Part shown: piece by piece, positions 23,672 to 34,302 of the stretch
Numbering within the stretch: position 1 is the first letter of the stretch
Layout: each line of letters starts with the position of its first letter
From: Escallonia rubra
Lineage: Eukaryota > Streptophyta > Magnoliopsida > Escalloniales > Escalloniaceae
Direction: 5' to 3'
Length of the DNA stretch: 64,000 bases
Assembly (NCBI GenBank): GCA_033065855.1
Contig: JAVXUO010000147.1
Span: 124,001-188,000 of the forward strand
The notes under the pieces: generated by a model
What the model saw: the letters and a program-made list of their open reading frames with translations, nothing else
The model's database searches: none
What the model was told of the DNA's origin: nothing
Translations under genes and position numbers: made by a program

Positions 23672-25935
23672 TGATGCCAAGGAAAGTGGGTTCGTACCTA
23701 CGTGGAGGTGCCACAAAGGCTGCAGTCCGAGTCAGATGCCAAGTATGTTGATGTGAGACACAACAAGGGTGGAACAAGGGCAGAGACCAAGGGCTTCACA
23801 GACAGAGCTTGAGGGTGGTAGTGCTGCGAGGGCGATAGCGCATGATAAATACACGATGACAGTCACAGTCCGATGCTTAGGTCCAGAGTCAAGGTCCTGT
23901 ATGTTTCTCTCTCTAGGATTTCAGAGTGAGAAAGTGAAAATGTTCTAAAAATGTCCAACCGTAATGTTCCGTCCCAAATGAATTCTCAAGACCTCTATTT
24001 ATAGAGATTGAGATAATGATGTCTTTAACCGACACGTGGCGCTCCCCGGGAGTGACACATCACCGGGGGGTCCACGGGTGCCAATTTTCCACGGACTGTC
24101 GGATCGCATATGCACCCGGCCTGCCCCGCACAGCGTCGCTCTGTCTGTCTAGAAAGACTGGCTCCCATAGCGTCGGTGTGGCCAGAGAACCCCCTTGATC
24201 TAGCCTCCAATCCAAGCACTTGTAGAGTCCCACAGGCCTGGCAGCGGTGGGGAAGACCCGACGCCCAACTGCCAGGTGAACTAGGATCGATGCCCTCCGA
24301 AGACCTGCTCCCGTCTCAAAGTGACCCGGGGGTCATAGTCCCTAGGGGTGCCGACGCAAGCCCCCAATGCCGGAGCACGTAGGCCAGTCACGCGGACACC
24401 CTGGCAGAGATAGTGTCCCAGAGGAGTTTCCTATTCCACAGGCCAAGGTAGCATCCCGGAGGAGCCGTCTATCTGGCCGGCCAAGGTAGCATCCCGGAGG
24501 AGCCGTCTACTTGGCGGAAGGGGAGTCTTCGTGCCGGAGCACTTAGAGCTCCCTGGCAGAGATAGTGTCCCGGAGGAGTCGCCTACCCCCGCGGATGAGT
24601 CCTTGCGCCGGAGCACTCAGAGAGAGTCAAGGTAGCATCCCGGAGGATCCGTCTACCCGACTGGCCGAGGTAGCATCCCGGAGGAGCCGTCTACCTGGCG
24701 GAAGGGGAGTTGAAGAGGTCCCTGGCAGAGATAGTGTCCCGGAAGAGTCGCCTATCCCCGCGGATGAGTCCTTGTACCGGAGCACTCAGAGCATGTCAAG
24801 GTAGCATCCCGGAGGAGCCGACTGGCCGAGGTAGCATCCCGAAGGAGCCGTCTACCTGGCGGAAAGGGAGTTGAAGAGCTCTCTGGCAGAGATAGTGTCC
24901 CGGAGGAGTCGCCTATCCCCACGGGTGATTCTTTGTATCGGAGCACTCGGAGCACGTCAAGGTAGCATCCCGGAGGAGTCGTGTACCCGACTGGCCGAGG
25001 TAGCATCTCGGAGGAGCCGTCTACCTGGCGGAATGGGAGTTGAAGAGCTCTCTGGCGGAGATAGTGTCCCGGAGGAGTCGCCTATCCCCGCAGGATGTTG
25101 CACACTCCGGAAAGTGGGTCGAACTATGTTCCATGACCAAAGCAAGGTGCGCATGGTGTGGTGAATGAGTGTGGTGCCCGGGGGCATGTAACATGATTGT
25201 TGTGCATGGGCGCGATGAAGTGAGTAAGGTGCCGGGGGCACGTCTTTGTTAGTGGCGCGGCGCATGGGCGCGACGTAGTGCGTATGGTGCCGGGGGCACG
25301 GTAGTGTGACAGAAAGCCTGGGGGCACGGCTGTATCAGCGGCGCGGTGCACGGTCGCGGCGGAGTGTTGAAGTACGGAACCCGGATGCCGGCGACGGGGT
25401 TCGCGGAGTTGTGTCCGGGCGACGGGGGTCGCGGAGTTGTGTCCGGGTGACGGGGTCGCGGATTTATGTATGGTCCCTTGAAGAGAAGTGAAGGTGTTAA
25501 GTATGGAGACCAAAGGACAACCCATAGGGGAAGTCCAAGGCCAACCCTTAGGGGGAGGCCAAGGCCAACGCCAAGGGAAGGCGGAGGCCGACCCCCAAGG
25601 GGAGGCCAAGGCCAATGCCAAGGGAAGGCCGAGGCCGACCCCCAAGGGGAGGCCGAGGCTGAGGCCGACCCCAAGGGGAAGGCCAAATCCAATGGGCGAC
25701 ATGGTGCGCCGATGGGCGACATGCAAAGTGCGACGGTCGAAGTGTCATGAGGCTTTGTGCAAAAATGAGCTTCTGAATGACGAAGTAACGTAACGAAATT
25801 GAGAAGTGCACGTGACTTGAGCGTGCATGCTTTGACCGGTTGTGAGCGTTGAAAATGACTGTTGCTTGTGCGGATGTGTCATGGAAAATGGGATCCCAGT
25901 GGGCCTTTGGGTGCGACCAGAATAGGTTGGGAACA
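23672..25935 (-). repeat. 5' LTR of the 7.1-kb element
   Basis: 2264 bp. It contains a minus-strand TATA-like CTATAAATAG at 24004-23995, the same tandem repeats as the partner LTR, and ends exactly at the AGGAT duplication. Confidence 0.92.
23995..24004 (-). promoter_or_regulatory. Candidate TATA box in the 5' LTR
   Basis: CTATAAATAG on the minus strand lies inside a larger near-palindrome, CTCTATTTATAGAG. The counterpart in the 3' LTR is near 19148. Confidence 0.5.
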
Positions 25936-25940
25936 AGGAT

Positions 25941-27177
25941 TAAGAGGAAAAAAGATAGAGGATCTCCCTGAAGAATTCCTCTTTGTGGTCTGAATATTCC
26001 ATGAGGTTTGCCATTGATGAAGGTGGAGAAACTAGTAGCAAAGATGCACATGTTTACCCATTCGATCCACTTTTCAGGAAAACCAAAATTTCGCATAATG
26101 GCTAGGAGGAGTGACCACTCAATTTTATCATACGATTTCTCCATGTCGATTTTTATGGCCATCAATCCCGCACCTTTCTTTTTACTCATAGTGTGCTCAA
26201 TCTCTTGGACAATAATGTTATTGTCATTGATGAGTTTTCCCAGCACAAAAGCTGCTTGCATAGGCGAAATTAGTTTAGCCGTGATAGGTCTCAGCTTGTT
26301 TGCCATGATTTTTGAAATTACCTTGTACACCACATTGCAAAGACTAATGGGGCGATAATGCTCTGCTTTGAATGGTGCCTTCACTTTAGGGATAAGAGCA
26401 ATGTTCGTGTGATTGACTTCTTGGAGGCTTGTACCATGCGAGAAGAAATTTTGTACAAAATTGCAAAAATCACTTTGCACGATCTGCTGGTACGTTTTGT
26501 AGAACAAGGCGGGCATACCATTTGGTCCCGGAGCTTTGAGGGATGTAAATTTCTTAAGAGTATTGGAAATTTCGATGTTTGATGGTATCGCACATAGAGA
26601 TTCAATATCTTCTTTAGAGAGTCTTGGACTAATGATTCCATCAAGGTCACTGGGGAAAACAGTGTTTGATGTAAGGAATAGTTGCTGCAAATTTTGGTTG
26701 ATACAATCCCCAATTTCTTCTCTAGTTGCTGTCCAGATTCCTTCACTGTTTTTGATGAAATCAATTGAGTTTTTCCTCCTTCTAATGATGGTGCTAAGAT
26801 GGAAAATTTTCGTGTTTAAATCACCTTCAGTCTTCCAAAGAATCCTCGACTTTTGATGACATAGCCATTCCTCATGTTTGCATTGCTCATCCAATTCCAT
26901 CTTAATGTTCTTTTCCAACTCTAGGTTTCAGAATGATGGTTCTTTTTGTTGGATCAGATCAAGGTTGGATGATAGTTACTTGATGCAGGTCTGGATGTGG
27001 CCAAAATGGGAGCGGTTCCATTTGCGCAAAAACTGGGTGGTGAGGTCGGTCTTTCTGCACATAATGTATTCCGGTGAACCAGTGATTGATTTCCTCCAAG
27101 CTGAATTGATCACATTGTGGGATAAGGGATCCTAGTCCAAGCCGATTCGAATCTAAGAGGTTTTGGAGCGGTTTGAA
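25941..27177 (-). pseudogene. LINE ORF2, N-terminal part of the reverse transcriptase
   Basis: Minus strand reads FLRKWNRSHFGHIQ, LWKTEGDLNTKIFH, HTNIALIPKV, HYRPISLCNVVYKVISKIMA, then KIDMEKSYDKIEW (RT motif A, with the Asp kept) and RGILQGDPLSFF (motif B) before the LTR element cuts in. Two stops lie near 26940-26990. Upstream of FLRKWN, an RKSITGSPEYIM-like segment continues to the truncation point at the TSD. The order and motifs are those of plant L1 RT. Confidence 0.93.
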
Positions 27178-27195
27178 ATTAGAAACAAACTCCTT

Positions 27196-27370
27196 GTTAT
27201 ATATGAAAACTCTCCTGTTTATCTAAAAAAGGGGGCGGGAGTTTTTTTTTTTGGGGGGGGGGAGGGATATGAAACATGAAGATTTTCATAGCTACTAGTT
27301 TCTGGGGTACACTAAATGTGGTACTGTTAGAACCCACTCATTAAATGACGAGAAAACTATTATCTATGCT
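27196..27370. other. Non-coding, G- and T-runs
   Basis: Includes a T-run followed by a G-run at about 27247-27262. No feature recognised. Confidence 0.4.
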
Positions 27371-27373
27371 AGC

Positions 27374-28768
27374 GATTGAAACAATTTTTATTTTTAGTTT
27401 TGAAAATTGGGAAAAACGTCGTCGTTTGACATAAATTTTTATTTTTTTACCCCTCAGTTTTATAAACTAGTTTTCAAGATGGAGCTGTTTTTGAAAACTC
27501 CAAACTCCACTTTGGAGTTTTCAGTTTTGGCCATTTTTTTTTTTGATATCTACCTTTCAATTTTTTTTGGAAGCATTTATATCGCTTTTTCCCTTCAATA
27601 TTCATCACCAACATTTATCACTCAAGAACACCAAACCACTAACATTGCCAACCACTATACCCATTGATCACCGCTGCTGCCACCACCAATGACCAACACC
27701 CCCAACCAAACTATAAATACTGCTAACCACCACAACCACTAATCGTCGATCTACCACCACTACTGATCATCACACCCGAACACCAAACATGCCAACACCG
27801 CCAACCACCATAGCCATTGACTGCCATCACCACCACTAGTGACCAACTCCGACGAGCACCGTCAATCACATAGCCACTAATAACCACAACAACTATCACT
27901 ACCACCACCATTGGCCAACACCAACAAACACCAAACCATGTAACGTTGGTCACCACCACCACCCTAAATCCAAATCACCATCACCCCAATCACCATTGTC
28001 TCTACAACAAACACCACCAAAAGATTTCATCCATCGATTAGCTCTAGTATCTTCGATTTGTGCAGATAAATTTCAAGCCAATCAAACCCATTGACCCAAT
28101 CAAATATCAATCAACCAATGAAGCCCTAATTTGCAAGCTAGTGCAATTACTGCTATATCAATAATTGGGCGGTGGCAGAGGAGATGTGTTGGTCGTGGTG
28201 GGGGCACTTCTGGTTGATGAAAATAGGAGCTCAGATGAAGCTTTCAAGCATTGGGAAATAAAAGCAAAGAGAAGATAGGAAAATAGAAAAGGGAGAAAGG
28301 AAAAATAGGGGGAAAAAGTAAAAAAAATCAATTATACAAAATTGTACTCCCTCCGTCCCTAAAAAACTGATCATATTTCCTTTTTGGGTCGTCCCACAAA
28401 AACTGATCACTTCCAAATTAGGAAAGATTCTGTAGGTATTTTTACATATTTACCCTTTTATACTTTTTTTATTCTATTTCTCTATCCACATTTAACACTC
28501 TACCAACAAATTTTCTCTCTCATGGCCCACTCTCTTCCTCCCTCTCTCTAAAGGGTAAAATGAGAAAAATACACAATATATAATATAAATCCTTAATATA
28601 TGTGAAAAGTCAAATGGATCACTCTTTTAGGGACGGAGGGAGTATCACACAACCTATCAGTTTTGTAAAAAAAAAAAAAAAAAAAAAGAAAAAGAAAAAA
28701 GAAAACTTAAAGAAGTTTTGATTTTTGTTTTTTTTTTAAAGAAAAACTGAAATGGGTTTTAAACACAC
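27374..28768. repeat. Low-complexity TIR-like element
   Basis: Its ends resemble each other in inverse orientation: left ATTGAAACAATTTTTATTTT; right, on the minus strand, GGTGTGTTTAAAACCCATTT and further T-rich sequence. The interior (27650-28000) is CACCACCA-like. A similar architecture (GTTTGAAA ends, TTTTAGTTTTGAAAA, CCACCACCG centre) appears at 57440-57870. No reliable TSD was found, so I keep it as a candidate element containing a nested Stowaway. Confidence 0.35.
28347..28642. mobile_element. Stowaway-type MITE
   Basis: CTCCCTCCGTCCCTAAAAAA at the left, TTTTAGGGACGGAGGGAG at the right, between TA dinucleotides (28345-28346, 28643-28644). It shares TTTTTGGGTCGTCCCAC with the copy at 14081-14439. 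Confidence 0.92.
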
Positions 28769-30253
28769 CCTATGTCTGTCCTATATGCAGACATGAACTT
28801 GAGAACTCTAACCACTTATAATGGTAGAAAGAGAGACCCATCACTTACTCATTCCATGATAGGGGTATTTTATCCATAAAAAAACTAAAAATGTTTCCCA
28901 TTCTCAACCTCTATGTCATCGTGTCCGCCGCATTTATTTCACCAAATACAGCGGTAACGGTTGCTCCTTCGCCATCGAGGTGACATCAAAAGCCATTTCC
29001 GCGACCAATTTTTCTAAATCCCTTCACTTTGCCTTGTGCTTACCTCTTAAACTGCTACGAGGCCACCTGCACACCTACCCAGAAACTTAATAACCTCGTA
29101 AGTTAGACCACTCTTTCAAGCTCAAAGACACGATATACCAAATACTTGAGCGAGGAAAGGCACCAATAGGATCACAAAATGCAAGCTAGAGGACGGTGAC
29201 ATAGCCAAAAGAAGCCACAAAAATCAAAGGGGGCATTGTCAAAAGACTAGTTTATTTAGAAAGGACATTAAGTAAATTAAATCTTGAGTAAGCCACAATC
29301 TATAGCTGCAACTCAACAACTCCACCACCTAATCTTTGGTCGGTGCTTCACGCCACCACCTCTGCCCCCACATCAACCACCACATCCTCCTCCATAACCA
29401 CTTTAGGTACCAGATCTGTTAACCACTATCACCCATTACCCAAGGAGCAGCTCTTTCAATGATGGGCGATGGTTGGAAACAGATCTGACAATTACAAGGT
29501 GATACAGTGATAAGAGTGCAGGATTGACGAGGCAGTAATGGCGGTTGGTATTGGTGGTAGGTGGGGTGATCGTTGGCGGTGGGCATGGTCGATGGTTGGA
29601 AAGCGACATCTACAGCTGAAAACATGAGAGGGGGGTTGGGGGGGGGGGGGGGGGGCCGATAATGTTGTTGGGTACTACTGCGAAGGCCTACAAAGAAATA
29701 AGTGAGAGAGGGGGTTGATGGTCGATGGCAACATACGACGAATTGGGGAGAGAGAGAGAGAAGTTAGGGTAAAAAAAATTGGAGAAAGCACAAAATAATC
29801 TATCAACAAGATTACCCAAAACACTAAGAAAAAGTGTCATAGAGAGATCAGAATAGAGATGACGCTTAATTTAAGGACTACTCTAACAAAAATAGTAGCT
29901 CGGAACCATTTTAAGAATGCAAAGATAGTTTGAGCAACTAAAATCATATTAACGCTCAAGAATTTGTTAACCATGTAGCTGCTTTATTACTTCAAAACAA
30001 ATATTTTAACTCCCACAAAAGTGAATATTAGCTACAGTATTTCCGTCAAACTATTACTTCCAAACGATATAGCAGGGGGCGCCTTTCTCAAGAGTAAAAG
30101 AATCAACAACGTCGACCACACGGCATAATTACCCAGGTTTACTGCAGAAGAAGTACAATTTCCATTACCTAAATACAAGTCAAAAAAGAATACAAATGGA
30201 TTCTTCTAAATTTATAGAACCCTTCTACACACTGAACAGAGAGCCCAACATAA
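28769..30253. other. Intergenic, downstream side of the GPI-anchored protein gene
   Basis: No supportable gene. It holds an 18-base G-run at about 29638-29655 and GAGAGAG near 29750. Confidence 0.45.
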
Positions 30254-33200
30254 CTAATATCTGGGGAAAGATATAGCCAAGGCTACATATGACGAAAAAA
30301 CTAAAAGGGTGCAGAGATAGATTGAAGATGGAAGGGCAGTTGACGAAGATGAATCGTTGATTTCAGAAGAATCAACAGCTAGTGGCATTCCATCACTGTT
30401 GAGACTGCATGAACGAGGATCGGAACCATCTTTATTGATCATAATAGCTCTCAGGACTGCAGAAACTGTGTGAATATAACTTGATCGGTTCTTTGCGAGG
30501 AGCCATGTTAGACCCATTAGCTCACAATCTCGGTTGTGCATTTTACTCGTTCTGTTTTCTGATTTAATTGTACTTCCAGTCTTCTCTGTGTTTAGCTGCA
30601 TAACAATGTACATATGTACTTCATGAGGAATATGATATGCTCAAACACCAGCAATTTATCTGTTCTGTCGGTGCAGAAAATAGCAGTGACTACACATCCA
30701 AGATACTTAAAGAAACAAGTCAAAGACGAAGCATGTTTGTAAGAAATTGCAGTCGAATGGGTTATGACAATGCACTGCAAATAAAGTATCACACTGCCTC
30801 TCCACCTAATAGAATGCCGAAAGCAGAATGCCCCTACTTATGCGGGACACAATATAACCATCATAACCCTTATTTTAAGCTATTGGTGGTGCCCGTACCT
30901 ATTTCACCCAAAATTCCACTAACGGAAATGCAAAATCTCCTTTAAGTAAATGCTTTTTAACCTGAAAAACGTACAAGGTGATGGTGTGAAGGAAAAGGAC
31001 AATATATTTATAGACATTTGGAAAGTAATTTCTTACAACCAAACTTTTGATGTTAGTAGAGTGAATACTGGCATTTCAATGGAATAAACATGTGGTTCTC
31101 ACCTTCAGTTGTTTAGATCTCGACCAAACATGGGGCATGTTTTAAGAACATTAATCACTTTCTTTCTACTTGTTTGTTATCTATATGTTACGACCTTGTT
31201 CAATAGGATTAGTAGGATCAGATTAAGAGATCCTTTGCTGTGATCTGCATAATAGGTAGTCATATACACCAACATTCATAGTTATCATAAAATGTATTCA
31301 AAGAACGTCAATTATAGATTCAGAATTTCTCAATTTCCTTTTGGCTGTCCGAAGATGAGAATTTCTCAATTACATCACCATTTTTCACCTTTTCGACCAT
31401 AAGTATTAGAGAAACAATTAAAAGAACCTTGCAAATACGCTAACCGTAACAAAACTTAAGCAGCCATTAAAAAAACAATGTCCGTGTTGCATCCACACAC
31501 TTCAATTTTTTGTTTCATGCACTCAGCTATGGATAAATAGGGAACGCGTCATCTATAACCTTGATTTATGAAGAGTATTCAACTTTCGGTACATAATAGA
31601 TTGACCGATGCTATTCTTCCAATTACTACCCCAAAAAGTGAATCCCAAACGGCAAGAACCACATTATCAAAATATCGGGCCAAAAATCTTGTAAAGTTTG
31701 GACAAAAATATGCCACATCATTTGAGATTCACTTTACAGGATGAAAATTTGAGAAGAGTGGAGTATTGCCTGCCAGTGGAAGGTTTTCTGCGTTCAGTGA
31801 ATCTACACAAAAAAGGAGTAGGTCTACAACGAGCCCTCAGCATTGAAGGAACATTGGTTAATCAAGACGAAAATAGGCTTAAGAGTAGAAAACTAGATTC
31901 AAAACATTATAAGGGGGATACAATCCTGAACTGAGCCAACATCACCCCTTAGCTACGATGAAGCAAGGCTCGAAGAGCATCTTCTTTCTAGATGGAGGAA
32001 TTGTTGAGGCATGTCTCAGATAAGAGATAGATGACTTCTTTTTTGGTCCGGGTGCATTAATATCTTGTATAGCTGTAATATACCTCTGGAAGTTAAATGC
32101 ACCGAAAGCCCTTGCACTGTGACCTAGGTCTCAATTGGGTCCTTGAACTTCGGTTTTAGCAAATGAGATTCTCAAACTAAACTACTTTACCAAATCCAGC
32201 CCTTTCATTTGCATCCATCAAATTTAGAATTGTTAGTGCCCACGTATGTTTTGGTGCTCGAAAATTATCTTACCAGATAGGGGCATTTATGTCAAACTTG
32301 ACAGAGGTGGTATAATGCAACGATAAAAAGGACAACTCCCAGACACCGAGAGGAAAATGACTTCAATTTTTGCTATTAGGGTTTAGAGTTAATAGCGCAT
32401 TCAAAACCGGCTCAGTTAAAACTTAAACAAGCTGATCTGTGACGGTCAGATATAGTATTAAGTAGTTCCCAGCCTCCAGTGCTATTGCACCTGCTAAATC
32501 AGGCCCCCTATTCTAGTGGTCACAGATCATGCAGTGGTCGAGCACCACCAAGTACTTTCTTCCTAATGGGGACGTGGTGGATCACATAGAGGGATGTTCT
32601 TTGATATCAGTGTTGGGTTTTACCCTAAAACCTTGTTATTTTATTGACGTTATTTCTGAATTCGAGACTTTGGCATGTTGCATTTATCAGTCGTAAACGT
32701 TTTTTTCTTTTGTCTCTCGGTTACATGTTATATGATCTACGTGTACAAAAGATGTTTATACATTGTCCACTGAATGTATAAATCATCTGATACATGTGAA
32801 ATACATTGTGTTCATAACCTTAATTGAATTTTGAGAAGTCATCTAGTGGGTAAAGTGCCTAATGATTCTAGACTCTATTGGAGCTAGGAAAGGAAACCCT
32901 CAATGAAGCCCCTCCTAGCCTTTATTGCGACAAGATTAAGGGAGAGAGAAATTAGATGTTGTAATATTATTACGTTCTTTTTAGAACCACCAGAAAGCAA
33001 ATTTTCAAAACCAACCCCCCCACCCCCTTCCTTCTCCAACCTCACTCTCCCTCTTTCTCGAAAAGGGAGTTCAGGGAGGCAATCAAGGAGTGCCATCTAG
33101 GGTCCTGCAAGAACATAGGAGGAAAGATCTTAGAAGAAGCTCAATCCTTTGTAGCCAAGTTCTCCTAGATCAGCAAAACAAATGTTGAGTTCCCATTCAA

Positions 33201-34253
33201 TCTCATTTTTATACATTCCTGATATCTAATACCGAAGGAGACCATGAGGCGAGTATTCCTTAATTCTTTTAAACCGATAGTTACTCGGATCTTTCCGACA
33301 ACCAGCAAGTTTTGTGGTGTATATTGAGATATGTGTTGATATTTTCACACAAGGTCTCTTATTGCTGTGTGTGTACGTATAAACCGTAGCAATTGACTGT
33401 TAGTTGTATTTGATATGCTCAGAAAAGCGAAAAAGAATTATGGGGAGTGACAAATGCCACCCGATGACCACGTGGGAAGGTTAACAGCTACCAAATGTGC
33501 GGGATGCAAACAGAAGGACTGTATTTACTACAACCATTTGATTTGAAGGCTCATTTGGTACAAACCAAAAAGTTCAGTTTTGGCAAGAGCATTTCTTGCT
33601 CCGCCAATAGCAATTCCAGACACAGGAATTCTGTCAATCTCAAGTGCGAATGGCAGACTGGACTATCTTAGAATAAATATGGTCTTGAAGATTGCGACCT
33701 CGTTAGATCCAAACTGGACTACGCTATGTGACTAAAAGCAAATAAAACAGCTGCATAGGAGCGGGTTGAATTATTCACCACTTACCAGCTTCCACATACA
33801 CAAATTATACTGAATACTAATTACTTCCTCCATTTCCATTGTATTTCTAACATCTCGAGAAAACCTAGGATAGTTTTTGATAGATGTGAACATTAATTTT
33901 TTCACAAATCTTACTATTTGTATTTGAATTTGGCTGGCATCTTCTATGCTTCTAGAGGTGTCAATGGGCCGGCCCAGCCCGGGCCCAACGGGCCAGATGA
34001 GGGCCCGGGCCAGACAGTGCTTCGGGCCTTGCGAACTTGCCCGGCCCAATGTGGGGATATCCTGGCCCAGTCTTAGCCCAAGCTCTAGGCCCTAACTTTA
34101 GGGCCGGGCTTGGGCTAGGCCCAGGCCTGAGTAAAAAATTATTATCTTTTTTAAAATTCTTTTTATTCATGTTTTATGTTACGGGAAAATTAAATTTAAG
34201 ATAAATTTGTTCATAAGCCCTCCCTCCTTTTATCTGGGGCTTAGGATCGGCTG

Positions 34254-34302
<49 letters not shown>

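Larger units (their letters stand above)
18818..25940 (-). mobile_element. 7.1-kb non-autonomous LTR retrotransposon with 2.2-kb LTRs, TSD AGGAT
   Basis: Two LTRs (18823-21026 and 23672-25935), TGATGCCAAGG...TTGGGAACA on the plus strand, are flanked by a perfect AGGAT duplication (18818-18822 and 25936-25940). A primer binding site TGGCGACTCCGCTGGGGA reads on the minus strand at 23668-23651. A minus-strand polypurine tract GCAGGGGGCTTA abuts 21026. The element therefore points left. The 2.65-kb interior has no gag/pol motif and consists of a GA-rich tract and small tandem repeats. The PBS is of the sort seen in Tat/Ogre-type gypsy elements, but lineage is unproven. Confidence 0.93.
14772..27195 (-). 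mobile_element. 5'-truncated L1-type LINE with 18-bp TSD, split by later insertions
   Basis: ATTAGAAACAAACTCCTT occurs at 14772-14789 and 27178-27195. The left copy runs into a T-run, the complement of the LINE poly(A) tail, which places the 3' end at the left. ORF2 pieces occur in the right order on the minus strand: pre-RT and RT fingers/palm (27177-25941), the RT FADD motif (18822-18423), then the zinc-finger/RNase H-like C-terminus (16510-14922). The endonuclease part is absent, so the copy was 5'-truncated at integration, as is usual for LINEs. Later insertions are 18823-25940 and about 16511-18422. Confidence 0.9.

Noticed and set aside
25548..25935. C-terminal extension of the LINE reverse-transcriptase frame
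   Set aside because: The long minus-strand frame continues past the AGGAT junction into the 7.1-kb element's LTR; those residues are chance LTR translation.
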